In this document: positions 43,729-52,511 of the stretch, one piece after another
Layout of the letters: every line of letters starts with the position of its first letter
Position numbering within the stretch: position 1 is the first letter of the stretch
Source of the DNA: Thermoplasmata archaeon
GTDB lineage: Archaea > Thermoplasmatota > Thermoplasmata > Thermoplasmatales > Thermoplasmataceae
Length of the DNA: 64,000 nt
Assembly (NCBI GenBank): GCA_021802055.1
Contig: JAKAAY010000008.1
Coordinates: 1-64,000, forward strand
Direction of reading: 5' to 3'
Position numbers and translations under genes: made by a program
The notes under the pieces: model-generated
What the model was told of the DNA's origin: nothing
Databases searched by the model: none
The model's input: only the letters and a program-made list of their open reading frames with translations

Positions 43729-44199
43729 CTATTCCTCGAACACGATGTTGTCCACAAAGTTGCACTTTACCACCACTGAGGACTTTTTTATTCCATGTGG
43801 AAGCGTAAGCTTTCTGACCTGGAGAATGGAATCGACCCTGCTATCGAAGTCTTCCTGAGAAATGTCTTTGAAAGTCAGCGATTCAATATTCCTGAATGAA
43901 ACTCTTCCGCCAAGCTCCTTGATGTCCTCTCCGCTCATTTCCAGCTTCTTTATGTTGGATACAACATAGACATGCGTGGATTTAGCTCCCTTGATGAACT
44001 CCCTGGATATACCCAGGGCACCCTCAAACGTGCCTATGAATACCCTGTAGGCATCGTTTGTCACTTCCCCTATGGTCCTGCCCGTTTCCCTCGCTATCCT
44101 GCTCATTCTGTCATAGATATCCTTGCTCACGCCCTTTACGGATATGGTAGTTCTTTCATCATTTTCGCTGTTCGTATCACTATTCTTGTCTTCTGCCAT
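43729..44199 (-). CDS. RHH-domain protein with extra C-terminal domain
   Basis: 156 residues. Acidic disordered head (NSDTNSENDE), then RTTISVKGVSKDIYDRMSRI and GRTIGEVTNDAYRVFI, a strand-helix-helix pattern (about 17-60). The C-terminal 90 residues are beta-rich with a regular spacing (LEMSGEDIKELGG, FRNIESLTFKDIS), unlike other RHH regulators I know. It may sense or bind a partner. A TATA box 25 nt upstream suggests a leaderless single-gene transcript. Confidence 0.65.
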   Translation of the reverse strand: MAEDKNSDTNSENDERTTISVKGVSKDIYDRMSRIARETGRTIGEVTNDAYRVFIGTFEGALGISREFIKGAKSTHVYVVSNIKKLEMSGEDIKELGGRVSFRNIESLTFKDISQEDFDSRVDSILQVRKLTLPHGIKKSSVVVKCNFVDNIVFEE

Positions 44200-44218
44200 G
44201 AGGAGAGATTGATAACAG

Positions 44219-44228
44219 GTAAATAAGA
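44219..44228 (-). promoter_or_regulatory. TATA box of the second RHH gene
   Basis: Minus-strand TCTTATTTAC region (44219-44228), centred about 25 nt upstream of the ATG at 44199. Confidence 0.5.
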
Positions 44229-44294
44229 TTATTGGTAATCATGTTTATCCTCTTACTGATATCTAATACCTGTTTACTCTTCGCTTGGGCTAAC

Positions 44295-44303
44295 TCTAAA
44301 TAA
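44295..44303 (+). promoter_or_regulatory. TATA box of the 44323 gene
   Basis: CTAAATAAG, centred 24 nt before the ATG at 44323. Confidence 0.5.
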
Positions 44304-44322
44304 GATCGCATGATAAGCAGAT

Positions 44323-44718
44323 ATGAAGTTTGCCAGCAGAGAATACACAGGCAAGGATGTGAATGTGGATAAGCTTGCAGAAGCCATCAAGACATTTTTT
44401 TCAGAAGAGGGATTCAAGATCCAGGATGGCGTTCATCCAAAGGGTCACCTCATCCAGGTAAGAAAGGGCGGGATATTCAGAACACTGCTTGCCATGGACA
44501 GGGCATTCACCATAATAGTTGAGGGAGATAGCTCAGATGTGAAAGTCAAGATTGGAGTGGGTAAATGGTTGCAGGATCTTGGAGTGGCAGCCCTTGAGGC
44601 GTTCTTCTTTGCGCCCGTAGTCGCATTTATAGAGGTACCAGAGTCACTCTGGTCATATGAGATAGAGCATCAATTCTGGCACCACATTGAAAACCAGATT
44701 GAATTAGGACTTCAGTGA
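44323..44718 (+). CDS. Small protein of unknown function
   Basis: 131 residues. Begins with a helical, mixed-charge part (VDKLAEAIKTFFSEEGFKIQ), then strands (HLIQVRKGGIFRTLLAMDRAF; FTIIVEGDSSDVKVKIGVG), then a hydrophobic stretch LGVAALEAFFFAPVVAFIEVP that could lie in or against the membrane. No family named with confidence. It has its own TATA box; the next gene converges on it. Confidence 0.6.
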   Translation: MKFASREYTGKDVNVDKLAEAIKTFFSEEGFKIQDGVHPKGHLIQVRKGGIFRTLLAMDRAFTIIVEGDSSDVKVKIGVGKWLQDLGVAALEAFFFAPVVAFIEVPESLWSYEIEHQFWHHIENQIELGLQ

Positions 44719-44778
44719 AGAATTGGGGTTTTCCCCATATTCCTCATACCCCAGGGCGGGGATTGTAATCCTTCCTCG

Positions 44779-45747
44779 TTAAATCCCAAGGCTTGTGAAG
44801 GATTTTACAAGGACATCCGGCACCACCCGGGGTACGATGTTTCTGTACGTCCCTTCCTTGAAGCCGAGTGAGAGCCGGTCAATGGTGTCAATCTCTTCCT
44901 TTTTCAGGCTCACCTCGGATGATCTTGCATTTCCCTCTGCCTGTGTTCTATTCTTTGCACCGGGTATTGGCAGGGCTCCCTTAGAAATAACCCATGCAAG
45001 GCTCACCTCTGCATCGCTGCATGAGTGTTTTTCGGCGATGGTGTGAATTGCATCCAGCAGTTCGGTTTGGAGATACTTCCTCTTTCCAGAATAGAACCTC
45101 CTTGCGAAATCCTTTGGTGGGCCTGTCTGCCTGTACTTTCCGGTGAGCATGCCTCTGCCGAGCGGACTGTATGCTATGATCTCTACTCCATTCTTCCTGG
45201 TAAATTCCATGAGTCCGTTTTCCAACCTTCGATCAGCAATTGAGAATTCGAGCTGATCAGATACAACATCCTCCTTCTCCGTGCTTTCTATCGCGATCTG
45301 AAGCTCAGCAAGGGGGAAGTTACTCACTCCAATATGCCTGACCCATCCGGACCTTACGCAGTTTTCAAGGCTCCGAATAGCTTTTTTTATACCCGTATAA
45401 TAGCTGGGAACCCAGTGGAGCTGGTAGAGGTCAATGGGACGTCCGAGGCGTTCATATGAGAGTTTTGCGGACTTCTCGGCATTTCCTCCGTTAAAACCGG
45501 CTACCTTGGTAGCAATGTATATATTATCATCCTTCAGTGCCGTAGCAAGGGTCCTCTCCGAAACGCCTTTGCCATAAATCTCTGCCGTATCGAAAAAATT
45601 GACGCCTGCCTGACTTGATGTCTTTATTGCTTCATGTATGTCATCAGTAGAGTAGTCATTCCCCCATGACTGCATCCCGGCCTGCCAGCATCCCATTCCC
45701 AGTACCGAGACTTTCATGCCGGTTCTCCCAAAATCCCTGTATTTCAT
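44779..45747 (-). CDS. Aldo/keto reductase
   Basis: 322 residues from the ATG at 45747 (the frame runs to 45918, but MKYRDFGRTGMKVSVLGMGC is the standard N-terminus). Catalytic set: Asp and Tyr in DTAEIYGKG (about 52-60), Lys in YIATKV, His in YQLHWV. C-terminal NADPH loop IPGAKNRTQAEGN. Reduces an aldehyde or ketone with NADPH; substrate not known. It starts 4 bases after purC stops and is probably cotranscribed with it. Confidence 0.92.
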   Translation of the reverse strand: MKYRDFGRTGMKVSVLGMGCWQAGMQSWGNDYSTDDIHEAIKTSSQAGVNFFDTAEIYGKGVSERTLATALKDDNIYIATKVAGFNGGNAEKSAKLSYERLGRPIDLYQLHWVPSYYTGIKKAIRSLENCVRSGWVRHIGVSNFPLAELQIAIESTEKEDVVSDQLEFSIADRRLENGLMEFTRKNGVEIIAYSPLGRGMLTGKYRQTGPPKDFARRFYSGKRKYLQTELLDAIHTIAEKHSCSDAEVSLAWVISKGALPIPGAKNRTQAEGNARSSEVSLKKEEIDTIDRLSLGFKEGTYRNIVPRVVPDVLVKSFTSLGI

Positions 45748-45751
45748 GCTT

Positions 45752-46642
45752 TCACCACCTGTTGAGAGTGAGCATCTCGTACATCTTCCTGTAAAGTGAG
45801 GAGACAGACACCACCATTTCATCAGGGAGTGGTGGGATTTCCGGTTCACTTTTTCCTGCTGACCTTGCAGCGTAGAGGCTTTCATGGTACCCGATCCTCC
45901 GGTAGTACTGCCTGACAAACTCCTTGCTGTACTCCTCCACGGTCCCCTTCAACAGTTTCTCCCTGTCCCAGAAGCGATCTTCATCTGCTGTACCGAAAGT
46001 ATCCACAACCACAGGCTGCCTGCTGTCATCCAGTGCAAATTCCTTCTTGCCGTCCGCGTGGATAAGCCCTGATTTTGCAGCATTCCTGTCTATTAGTGTA
46101 TCTATCCTCAGAGCGGTCTCAAATATCTCGTCCAGCTCTTCGCCTGAGATGCCCGCTATCTCGCATGCTTCAGATCGCGTGAGTGGACGGTCAAATTTCT
46201 CAAACTTTGTTGTTACCTCCAGATAGGGCTGAGGTAGCTTCTCTCCATGTGCGGGCATCGATTTCATTCCCAGGTCAGAAGCGGAAACCTTTCCGCTGCT
46301 GATCCTGTCCAGCAGAGAGCCGGCTGCATAGTATCTGATGACAAATTCCAGCGGGATTACGTAGTTTTTCTCCCCTGTCGTCCTTACCCTTTCCTGCGTC
46401 CTGAATTTCTTCACCAGCATTGTCGTTTGATCCTGAGTTGAAAGGTAGTGTGTAGCTATGCCTAGTTCCTTTTCAACCTGTATAAACCAGTAAGACGCCG
46501 TTCTGCAAAGTGAAGCCCCTTTATCCGGGACAATGTTTGGTATGATCTTGTCAAACACGGAGATCCTGTTACTGAACTTGAAAACCAGATGGTCACCATC
46601 TTCGTATACATCCTTCACCTTGCCGGAACGCAGAAACTCCAT
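45752..46642 (-). CDS. purC: Phosphoribosylaminoimidazole-succinocarboxamide (SAICAR) synthase
   Basis: 296 residues from the ATG at 46642, which lies about 33 nt from the TATA box (46671-46680); the frame extends to 46672 but the box would then lie at the first codon. Seen: SGKVKDVYEDGDHLVFKFS, KNYVIPLEFVIRYYAAGS, ATP-binding DGKKEFALDD and VDTFGTADEDRFWD. Joins CAIR with aspartate in purine synthesis; purB, which acts on the product, is at 22827. Upstream of and probably cotranscribed with the aldo/keto reductase. Confidence 0.95.
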   Translation of the reverse strand: MEFLRSGKVKDVYEDGDHLVFKFSNRISVFDKIIPNIVPDKGASLCRTASYWFIQVEKELGIATHYLSTQDQTTMLVKKFRTQERVRTTGEKNYVIPLEFVIRYYAAGSLLDRISSGKVSASDLGMKSMPAHGEKLPQPYLEVTTKFEKFDRPLTRSEACEIAGISGEELDEIFETALRIDTLIDRNAAKSGLIHADGKKEFALDDSRQPVVVDTFGTADEDRFWDREKLLKGTVEEYSKEFVRQYYRRIGYHESLYAARSAGKSEPEIPPLPDEMVVSVSSLYRKMYEMLTLNRW

Positions 46643-46670
46643 GTATCCTCTCACCGCCATGTGGAAGAGC

Positions 46671-46680
46671 AATTATATTT
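46671..46680 (-). promoter_or_regulatory. TATA box of purC
   Basis: Minus-strand AAATATAATT, centred about 33 nt upstream of the ATG at 46642. Confidence 0.5.
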
Positions 46681-46735
46681 CTTTGCCGTGCAATGCAGGT
46701 GGATGCATGTTGAGCAAATGTGAGCCTTGATAATC

Positions 46736-47932
46736 ATGGGTCAATCGATTGAGCAGTATCTGGAAAGGCTTGAAAGCTCCAGGGAAGATCTGGGAAAAGC
46801 CAATGGGCGAATAGAAGCGATTATTGAACTGAAGAGAACAGGCTACTCCAGAAACGCAATCAAGAACCGTATCCAGGGTTCAGCCCTGGTAAATGATTTT
46901 CTACTGGAAGTCTCGGAGGCGAGGATGAGATGCATTTCCCGGTACTCAATGTGGAGAGGACTCTGGCTAGACTCTTACTCCGCCATGTATGCTACACCGG
47001 AAATGGTGGGCAAATACAGGGCTGGAAGACTTAAGGGGTATGAAGTCGTGGACATTGGATGTGGAGCCGGACTCCAGGCGATCATGTTTTCAATGGTAAA
47101 CACCACAACTGGCATTGAGCCTGATGCGATCAGATACAGACTTGCGAGGCTCAATCGTATGGTCTATGGCGCAGAGAATCTGCACCTCGTCAATGGTAGG
47201 TTTCCCGACGTCAACAGGACCGTTGATGTCCATAGTGGCTCCGTTGTCTTTTCCGACCCTCTCAGGCCCCACAGGAGTTCCATTGCCAAATTGTCGGAAC
47301 TCCTGCCTGATCCTGAAGCAATTGTGAATAAGCTTTCCGGAAAAACTGAACATTTTGTATTCGACCTGCCACCAATGATGTCCATACAGAATTTCCCTTT
47401 TCCGGGCGAACTGGAGTACATTTCAACCAACGGATCGGTTTCCAGACTGACCTATTACTCGTCATCCATTTCAGATGTGAAGAGAAGAGCAGTGATCTTG
47501 CCTGATATGAAAGTGATATCGGGAGATCCGGAAAACGTTAACCTGAAAGTGGCGGATGCTCCAGGCGATCTTATTCTTCTCCCTGATCAGTCTGTTATCA
47601 GGGCAGGACTGTTATCGAGAGTGACGGGCATAGAGAATCTAGCCCTGGTTCAAAAGGATGGCAGACGGATGGTCCTTACAGGCAAAGATATTGACGGTAA
47701 GAGTTTCCCCGGAGAAATTTATCAGGTAGCAGGCCAATGCACCAGACCTGATCTAGTTGCTAAACTCAAGTCCCTTAATGCAGGAAAGGTATTTTTCAGG
47801 TTCCCAATACAGACCGAGGCCTATTACGAATTGAAGAACCAGATAGAAAGAGAACTCAACGGGGAACTGGAATATTATATATTCAAAAGGGAGGAGGAGT
47901 TGATTATAACCAGAAGACTGAGGAAAATGTGA
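46736..47932 (+). CDS. Class I SAM-dependent methyltransferase with THUMP-like C-terminal domain
   Basis: 398 residues from the ATG at 46736 (a TTG at 46727 is in frame). Residues 1-100 are helical. The SAM motif I is YEVVDIGCGAGLQAIMFS (about 102-119), followed by the acidic GIEPDAIR and FVFDLPPMMS (catalytic-loop position near 220). The last 90 residues (QVAGQCTRPDLVAKLKSL onward) resemble the THUMP-like domain found in related proteins with RNA-type targets. The substrate cannot be specified; RNA or protein methylation is plausible. Confidence 0.78.
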   Translation: MGQSIEQYLERLESSREDLGKANGRIEAIIELKRTGYSRNAIKNRIQGSALVNDFLLEVSEARMRCISRYSMWRGLWLDSYSAMYATPEMVGKYRAGRLKGYEVVDIGCGAGLQAIMFSMVNTTTGIEPDAIRYRLARLNRMVYGAENLHLVNGRFPDVNRTVDVHSGSVVFSDPLRPHRSSIAKLSELLPDPEAIVNKLSGKTEHFVFDLPPMMSIQNFPFPGELEYISTNGSVSRLTYYSSSISDVKRRAVILPDMKVISGDPENVNLKVADAPGDLILLPDQSVIRAGLLSRVTGIENLALVQKDGRRMVLTGKDIDGKSFPGEIYQVAGQCTRPDLVAKLKSLNAGKVFFRFPIQTEAYYELKNQIERELNGELEYYIFKREEELIITRRLRKM

Positions 47933-48004
47933 AATAGCGCCTCATACCATGAGCAGGATACAAAATGAGTCCGTTCCCACTTATCCCTGACCAAAAACCG
48001 AACG

Positions 48005-48216
48005 CAAGCCCACAGACTTCAGTCGTGGGTTAGTGAGGCAACCTTTAATGTGGTGGCAAGTATATCCAATAAAGTACCGCAGGGCATGCGGGATTTGAAG
48101 CCTGATAAGCTGCCCGAAAGGGTCAGTGAGAGATGGAGTAAGACCCCCAGAACGAATGAAGGAGGCACTGTCAATGAAGCAGGAACCCCACACCCTTCAG
48201 GGGTGGGAGGATGTCA
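48005..48216 (+). mobile_element. IS200/IS605-type relic (MITE-like) with two terminal hairpins
   Basis: Left hairpin AGCCCACAGACTTCAGTCGTGGGT (48007-48030; stem CCCAC/GTGGG with GAC/GTC inside) and right hairpin CCCCACACCCTTCAGGGGTGGG (48186-48207) followed by AGGATGTCA. Between them a frame reads KLPERVSERWSKTPRTNEGG then AGTPHPSG, plausibly a TnpB tail. The right end matches that at 27730-27746. No transposase gene. Both hairpins could also be right ends of two nested elements. Confidence 0.6.
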
Positions 48217-48372
48217 GATTCCGTGACGGAGCCTTGATATAATCTGGGATGACAGGAACCAATGGGCCCTTTCGTTGCCTGAAAACAGAGAGAGGATTGC
48301 TGTTGAATAATAAAGGCACCTGAACCATAAGATGCATGCGAGTTCAAGTTCACAGAAAAAATTTTATTCAAC

Positions 48373-48381
48373 TTTTTATAG
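48373..48381 (+). promoter_or_regulatory. TATA box of ribA
   Basis: TTTTTATAG, centred 28 nt before the ATG at 48405; favours that start over the upstream in-frame ATG at 48336. Confidence 0.6.
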
Positions 48382-48404
48382 AATATGGAAATCCTGCTCA
48401 GGCG

Positions 48405-48992
48405 ATGATTGAGCTATTTGCCAAAGCACAGCTTCCAACGCGTTACGGCCTTTTCGAGATATTCACCTTCAAGGGCGATGGAAACGATGACAACGCGGTA
48501 CTGGTCAGGGGTGATGAAAAGGAGCTTTCGGGAGCGGAGAACGTTCCAACGAGAATACACTCGGAGTGCCTGACGGGCGACGTGTTCACCTCCAAGAGAT
48601 GCGATTGCAGGCAGCAGCTCGAACAGTCGATGGAGTATCTTGGAAAGCAAGAGATTGGCATTCTTATCTACCTGAGGCAGGAGGGCAGAGGCATTGGACT
48701 CCTCAACAAGATCAAGGCGTACAGCCTGCAGGAACAGGGATATGATACGGTGGAGGCGAATGTCAAGCTGGGCCTTCCCATTGACAATCGGGATTATGAT
48801 TTTGCAAAGGATGTTATCACTTTTTTTGGCATAAAGAGCATTGCCCTCATGTCAAACAACCCGTCGAAATTCAAGTACCTTGAGGAACACGGCATAAAGA
48901 TCCAGAGCAGGATTCCCATAGTGGTGGAAGCAACTCCATTTGACAGGGTCTATCTTGATACGAAAAGGGAGAAGCTGGGCCATCAAATCTAG
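48405..48992 (+). CDS. ribA: GTP cyclohydrolase II
   Basis: 195 residues from the ATG at 48405 (TATA box at 48373-48381). Zinc ligands Cys55, Cys66 and Cys68 in [17 protein letters not shown], then the catalytic [17 protein letters not shown] and YDTVEAN. Opens GTP to a diaminopyrimidine, the first step towards riboflavin; bacterial-type RibA in an archaeon that also has ribK at 34501. Its 3' end overlaps the convergent deaminase gene by 4 bases. Confidence 0.95.
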   Translation: MIELFAKAQLPTRYGLFEIFTFKGDGNDDNAVLVRGDEKELSGAENVPTRIHSECLTGDVFTSKRCDCRQQLEQSMEYLGKQEIGILIYLRQEGRGIGLLNKIKAYSLQEQGYDTVEANVKLGLPIDNRDYDFAKDVITFFGIKSIALMSNNPSKFKYLEEHGIKIQSRIPIVVEATPFDRVYLDTKREKLGHQI

Positions 48993-50257
48993 ACAAAATT
49001 TGCTTCGATGAGGCTGCGCGGGTCGATTGTGGTAAGTTTATGATTCCTCTTCACAATATTCCCTCCAATCAACACATCGCATACGTTTTCCGGGTTTGCT
49101 GAGTAAACTATGTTCTGAACCAGGTTGTCTGGAGATGACGGGATCATATTTGGCGCCTTCAAATCCAGAGTGATTATGTCGGCCAGTGATCCCTCCGTGA
49201 TGATCCCGCCGTTGGTGAGGCCAAGGGATCTGTAGCCCTCCATGGTTGCCATATCAAGCATGGTCTGGGCATCCATCTGTGATGCGTCCCACCGCTGCCC
49301 CTTGACCTGCAGTGATGAAAACTTCATGCACTCAAACATGTTCAGAGAGTTGTTTGATCCATTGCTGTCCGTGCCTAGAGACACTGGGATTCCCCTCCTG
49401 AGCATCTCCGGTATGGGGGCTACACCACCCTCGCCCAGTTTAGCGTTGCTTATGGCATTCCAAGAAACCTTGGTGCCTGCCTTTGCCATTGAGTTAAGCT
49501 CGTTCATGTTGACCCATACTGAATGCGCAACAATGACGCGGGAGGAGAGAAAATTCAGGGAGGCCAGAAGTTCAACGGGTCTTTTCCCTCTCTCCCTGAG
49601 GCAATCATATACCTCTTTCCTGGTCTCTGATAGGTGCATGTGAATGAGCGCAGAGTATCTCTCCGCTACCTCATTAACCTGAGAGAAAAGGTCGTCTGAT
49701 GCCACATATACACCCTGAATTCCAATGCCACGCTGAATCAGGTCGCTTGTCCTGTCAGACCTGATAAATTTCTCCGCATTCCTCACAGGATTGCCCTTTT
49801 GGGTGGTTAAATTTTCGTCAAGGGTGTTCCAGAATAATGCGGATCTTATTCCGGATTTCAACGCAGCCTTTTCCACAACATCCTCTCCATAGTAAAGATC
49901 GGAAAAAAGCGTGATCCCTGAGGAAATCATCTCGGCCATGGAGAGAAGCGAAGAATTGTAGAGGCCCTCTTCCGTGCGCCTAGCATCCAGGTCGAAGGTC
50001 TTCTCGAGGAATGCGTGAAGGTCCATGTCGTCCAGTTTCCCCTTCAGGTGAGACATGGCCGCGTGGCAGTGTGTGTTTCCAAAACCGGGCATTACAGCCT
50101 TGCCCTCAGCCCGAATCTCAACGTCTCCATGCAATCTTTCCTGTGAGACTCTGGTAATCAGCCCATCTTCCACTAGCAGGTTGGCCCTGAATATGCTCCG
50201 CCGCTGATCCTGGGTTATCACGGTTCCGCCATTTATGGCTACGCTCTCTCCGTTCAT
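48989..50257 (-). CDS. Amidohydrolase of the SAH/MTA deaminase family
   Basis: 422 residues. Zinc site: [11 protein letters not shown] (His-x-His, about 58-68), [11 protein letters not shown] (His), HSVWVNMNE region (His) and [14 protein letters not shown] (Asp). Matches archaeal 5'-deoxyadenosine / S-adenosylhomocysteine / methylthioadenosine deaminases, which recycle SAM by-products. It is the last gene of the seven-gene block 57321-48989 (ATGA overlap with the preceding membrane protein), which is unexpected for this enzyme; the overlap may reflect compact packing. Confidence 0.87.
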   Translation of the reverse strand: MNGESVAINGGTVITQDQRRSIFRANLLVEDGLITRVSQERLHGDVEIRAEGKAVMPGFGNTHCHAAMSHLKGKLDDMDLHAFLEKTFDLDARRTEEGLYNSSLLSMAEMISSGITLFSDLYYGEDVVEKAALKSGIRSALFWNTLDENLTTQKGNPVRNAEKFIRSDRTSDLIQRGIGIQGVYVASDDLFSQVNEVAERYSALIHMHLSETRKEVYDCLRERGKRPVELLASLNFLSSRVIVAHSVWVNMNELNSMAKAGTKVSWNAISNAKLGEGGVAPIPEMLRRGIPVSLGTDSNGSNNSLNMFECMKFSSLQVKGQRWDASQMDAQTMLDMATMEGYRSLGLTNGGIITEGSLADIITLDLKAPNMIPSSPDNLVQNIVYSANPENVCDVLIGGNIVKRNHKLTTIDPRSLIEANFV

Positions 50258-51207
50258 GTGTTATTCTCTCTCCCGGTCGGCTTGGGGTGCCTTCTCCTGG
50301 ATGTGATCAAGGTAGCCATGATCAGGGCCAGAACAAAGAACATGAGCAGCGTAAACTGAAATCCCGCATAACCTGACAGATTCATAATTACAATGACTGC
50401 TATGGCGGCAATTGATCCAATGGTCAGTGACAGGAACAGTTCCTGGAGCCTGACCTCGTAATCACTTTCACCGCCGACATAATATCTCACAACCATGAAG
50501 ATGACGGATGCCATCAGCGTACCCAGTAGGAGCAGGTCAACTGGCCCCGAGATGCTGTTCAGTGGGAATGGGATGCTTATGGAGGTCCCTAGAACGCTCA
50601 CCGGGGATAACCCTCCATGGATAAACAGGCCATATATGGCGAAGGCCTCCAGCATATCCGCGACGTAAAAGGAGAGCAGGAACGGTGTCATCGGGGAAAA
50701 GCCTATGGCAGTCATCTGGGCAGAAAGGGCAGAGGAGACATTCGGATAGTACTGGTAAGATGTTACCAGGGTGGCCGCAACGTATTCCAGCAGGAGAGCG
50801 AATGTGCCGACCATCGCTCCGACAGCCTGGTTTGGCCTCCTAGCAAGGCTCCCTTCCACTATGGACACGAGTACTATGTCCATTTCAAAGGTGAAAAACG
50901 TAACACTGTTGAGCGGAATGTATATGCCGGAAAGGAGCGGAATTCCTGTAAAAAAGCCATAAATATTCAGCAGGGTCGCCAGAATGATGAGCAGGACGAT
51001 TATGCCCGCAACGTTGTAGACATACGGCGAAGTGTATTTTGGCACAAGCCTTTTCACCACCGGCAGCAGCGCGAGAGGGACAAATATATAGTAGTCTATG
51101 GACGTGTATCCGTACGGGAGAACGTAGAAGAATGCCGCGATTGAGGGCAGCATGATTCCAATGTTGAGGAAATACCACTGATCCCATTCCACATTCATGA
51201 ATCTCAC
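50254..51207 (-). CDS. Polytopic membrane protein in the MoxR/DUF58 operon
   Basis: 317 residues with about eight to ten membrane helices (for example NVAGIIVLLIILATLLNIYG, VDLLLLGTLMASVIFMVV, FTLLMFFVLALIMATLI) and a basic C-terminal tail RRRHPKPTGREN. No transport family recognised. Start is a GTG at 51207 overlapping the DUF58 stop (GTGA) or an ATG at 51198. It is probably the membrane partner of the exported or MoxR-handled protein; inference. Confidence 0.72.
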   Translation of the reverse strand: MRFMNVEWDQWYFLNIGIMLPSIAAFFYVLPYGYTSIDYYIFVPLALLPVVKRLVPKYTSPYVYNVAGIIVLLIILATLLNIYGFFTGIPLLSGIYIPLNSVTFFTFEMDIVLVSIVEGSLARRPNQAVGAMVGTFALLLEYVAATLVTSYQYYPNVSSALSAQMTAIGFSPMTPFLLSFYVADMLEAFAIYGLFIHGGLSPVSVLGTSISIPFPLNSISGPVDLLLLGTLMASVIFMVVRYYVGGESDYEVRLQELFLSLTIGSIAAIAVIVIMNLSGYAGFQFTLLMFFVLALIMATLITSRRRHPKPTGRENNT

Positions 51208-52511
51208 CTCAATATCTTTCCGTACTGATATTCAGCCATTATCCTGCGAAAGAGGTCATCTTCGGAACTTACGTAAGAATATAGTCCAAGCCTGTTGAGA
51301 ATCGAAGAAATTGCTTTAAGCTCCGCCTTTTTCCGGAGTATTGCACCCTTCTTCAGCATGGCGCCTGAACTGCCTCCCTGAGAGATGTCAATGAACGCTG
51401 ACGGTTCAAGCAGAAATACCGTAAGCCTGCTTCCAAGAGTTATGAGGGATGCATGGGGAAGCTCAAGCTTTTCAGAGTAGGCGAGGGGCGTTATAAGTAT
51501 TACCAGGGGGGTCTTCTTCACCATCTCCGATATCCTGCGGACAGACCTGAAGAGATCAAACGTTCCGCTTGGATTTATTTCGGCAACGAGATTTTCAAGT
51601 TTCCTGATAGACTCGTCAGATCTTGTGGCCTTGAGAAAATAGTCATTTTGACCATTGAATACAATGAAACCTACACCATCATGGTTCTTGAGCACGGAGT
51701 AGCCGGCATTAATGACATTGATCACAATCCTGTCGAACATCCTGACTGACCCATAGCCCAGGTTGACTCCGTAGGAGTAGTCAAATGCCAGGTAAACATC
51801 AAGTTGCCTTTCCTCCTCCATCTGCTTGATCTGGAGGTCTTCCCCGTCGCTCACCCCGAAGCGTGACCAGGCTACGTACCTGAAATCATCGGATATCGTA
51901 TAGGGCCTGATGCCGAAGAAGTTGTAGCCCTGTCCTATATTCCTGGACCTGTGGATTCCCGAAGTGAACCTGATATTGCTTATGAGATCGCTCCTTAGCC
52001 CGCTGAGCTCTGAAAGGGACGGTGATACCCTCACTTCATCTGCTCTCTCTATGACGTACTGGGCCAGACAGAGCTTCATTGCATCCTCAGAGTATATGAC
52101 AACAGGCCCGACAAGGTATCTTCCTATGGCACCGGATACAAGCCTGTAGTTAATGACCCTTGATTCTCCAGGCTTAATAACCAGATATCCTTCAGATTCG
52201 CCCGTTATGGTGAAGACATCTGAAAGCGTGTCATAGTAGTGGAACGCCAGCGTTCTCCCGGAGTCGTTGCGTATGGTGAGCTGTACGGGAAATCCCCTGC
52301 CCTTCATCTGGTACTTGTCCTGCATTTTCCTCTGGATCCATATGTGTTCAAGGTTCCCTGCTCTTGTGATGTTAAAAATGATTATGTCGGAGCATACCGT
52401 TATGAGGAAAATCAGGCTGAAAACTATGAAGTACTGGAGTCCGAGAAAGATCGACTCCATCAGGGAAAGTACGGCAAGTGACAGCAGGGCGTATCCTGAT
52501 TTTCTGATCAT
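51204..52511 (-). CDS. DUF58-domain protein
   Basis: 435 residues. Two N-terminal membrane helices (residues 5-55), a beta-type segment, and the DUF58 motif RPYTISDDFRYVAWSRF near 203-219, followed by a VWA-like domain (DVYLAFDYSYGVNLG). DUF58 proteins accompany MoxR ATPases across prokaryotes and are thought to help fold or activate substrates, though the reaction is undefined. Overlaps MoxR by ATGA, so the two are coupled. Confidence 0.9.
   Translation of the reverse strand: MIRKSGYALLSLAVLSLMESIFLGLQYFIVFSLIFLITVCSDIIIFNITRAGNLEHIWIQRKMQDKYQMKGRGFPVQLTIRNDSGRTLAFHYYDTLSDVFTITGESEGYLVIKPGESRVINYRLVSGAIGRYLVGPVVIYSEDAMKLCLAQYVIERADEVRVSPSLSELSGLRSDLISNIRFTSGIHRSRNIGQGYNFFGIRPYTISDDFRYVAWSRFGVSDGEDLQIKQMEEERQLDVYLAFDYSYGVNLGYGSVRMFDRIVINVINAGYSVLKNHDGVGFIVFNGQNDYFLKATRSDESIRKLENLVAEINPSGTFDLFRSVRRISEMVKKTPLVILITPLAYSEKLELPHASLITLGSRLTVFLLEPSAFIDISQGGSSGAMLKKGAILRKKAELKAISSILNRLGLYSYVSSEDDLFRRIMAEYQYGKILR

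Larger units (their letters stand above)
47933..48404. other. Intergenic region with an IS-type relic
   Basis: Holds the IS200/IS605-like relic at 48005-48216 and the ribA promoter at 48373-48381. Bases 47933-48004 and 48217-48372 show nothing recognised. Confidence 0.5.
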
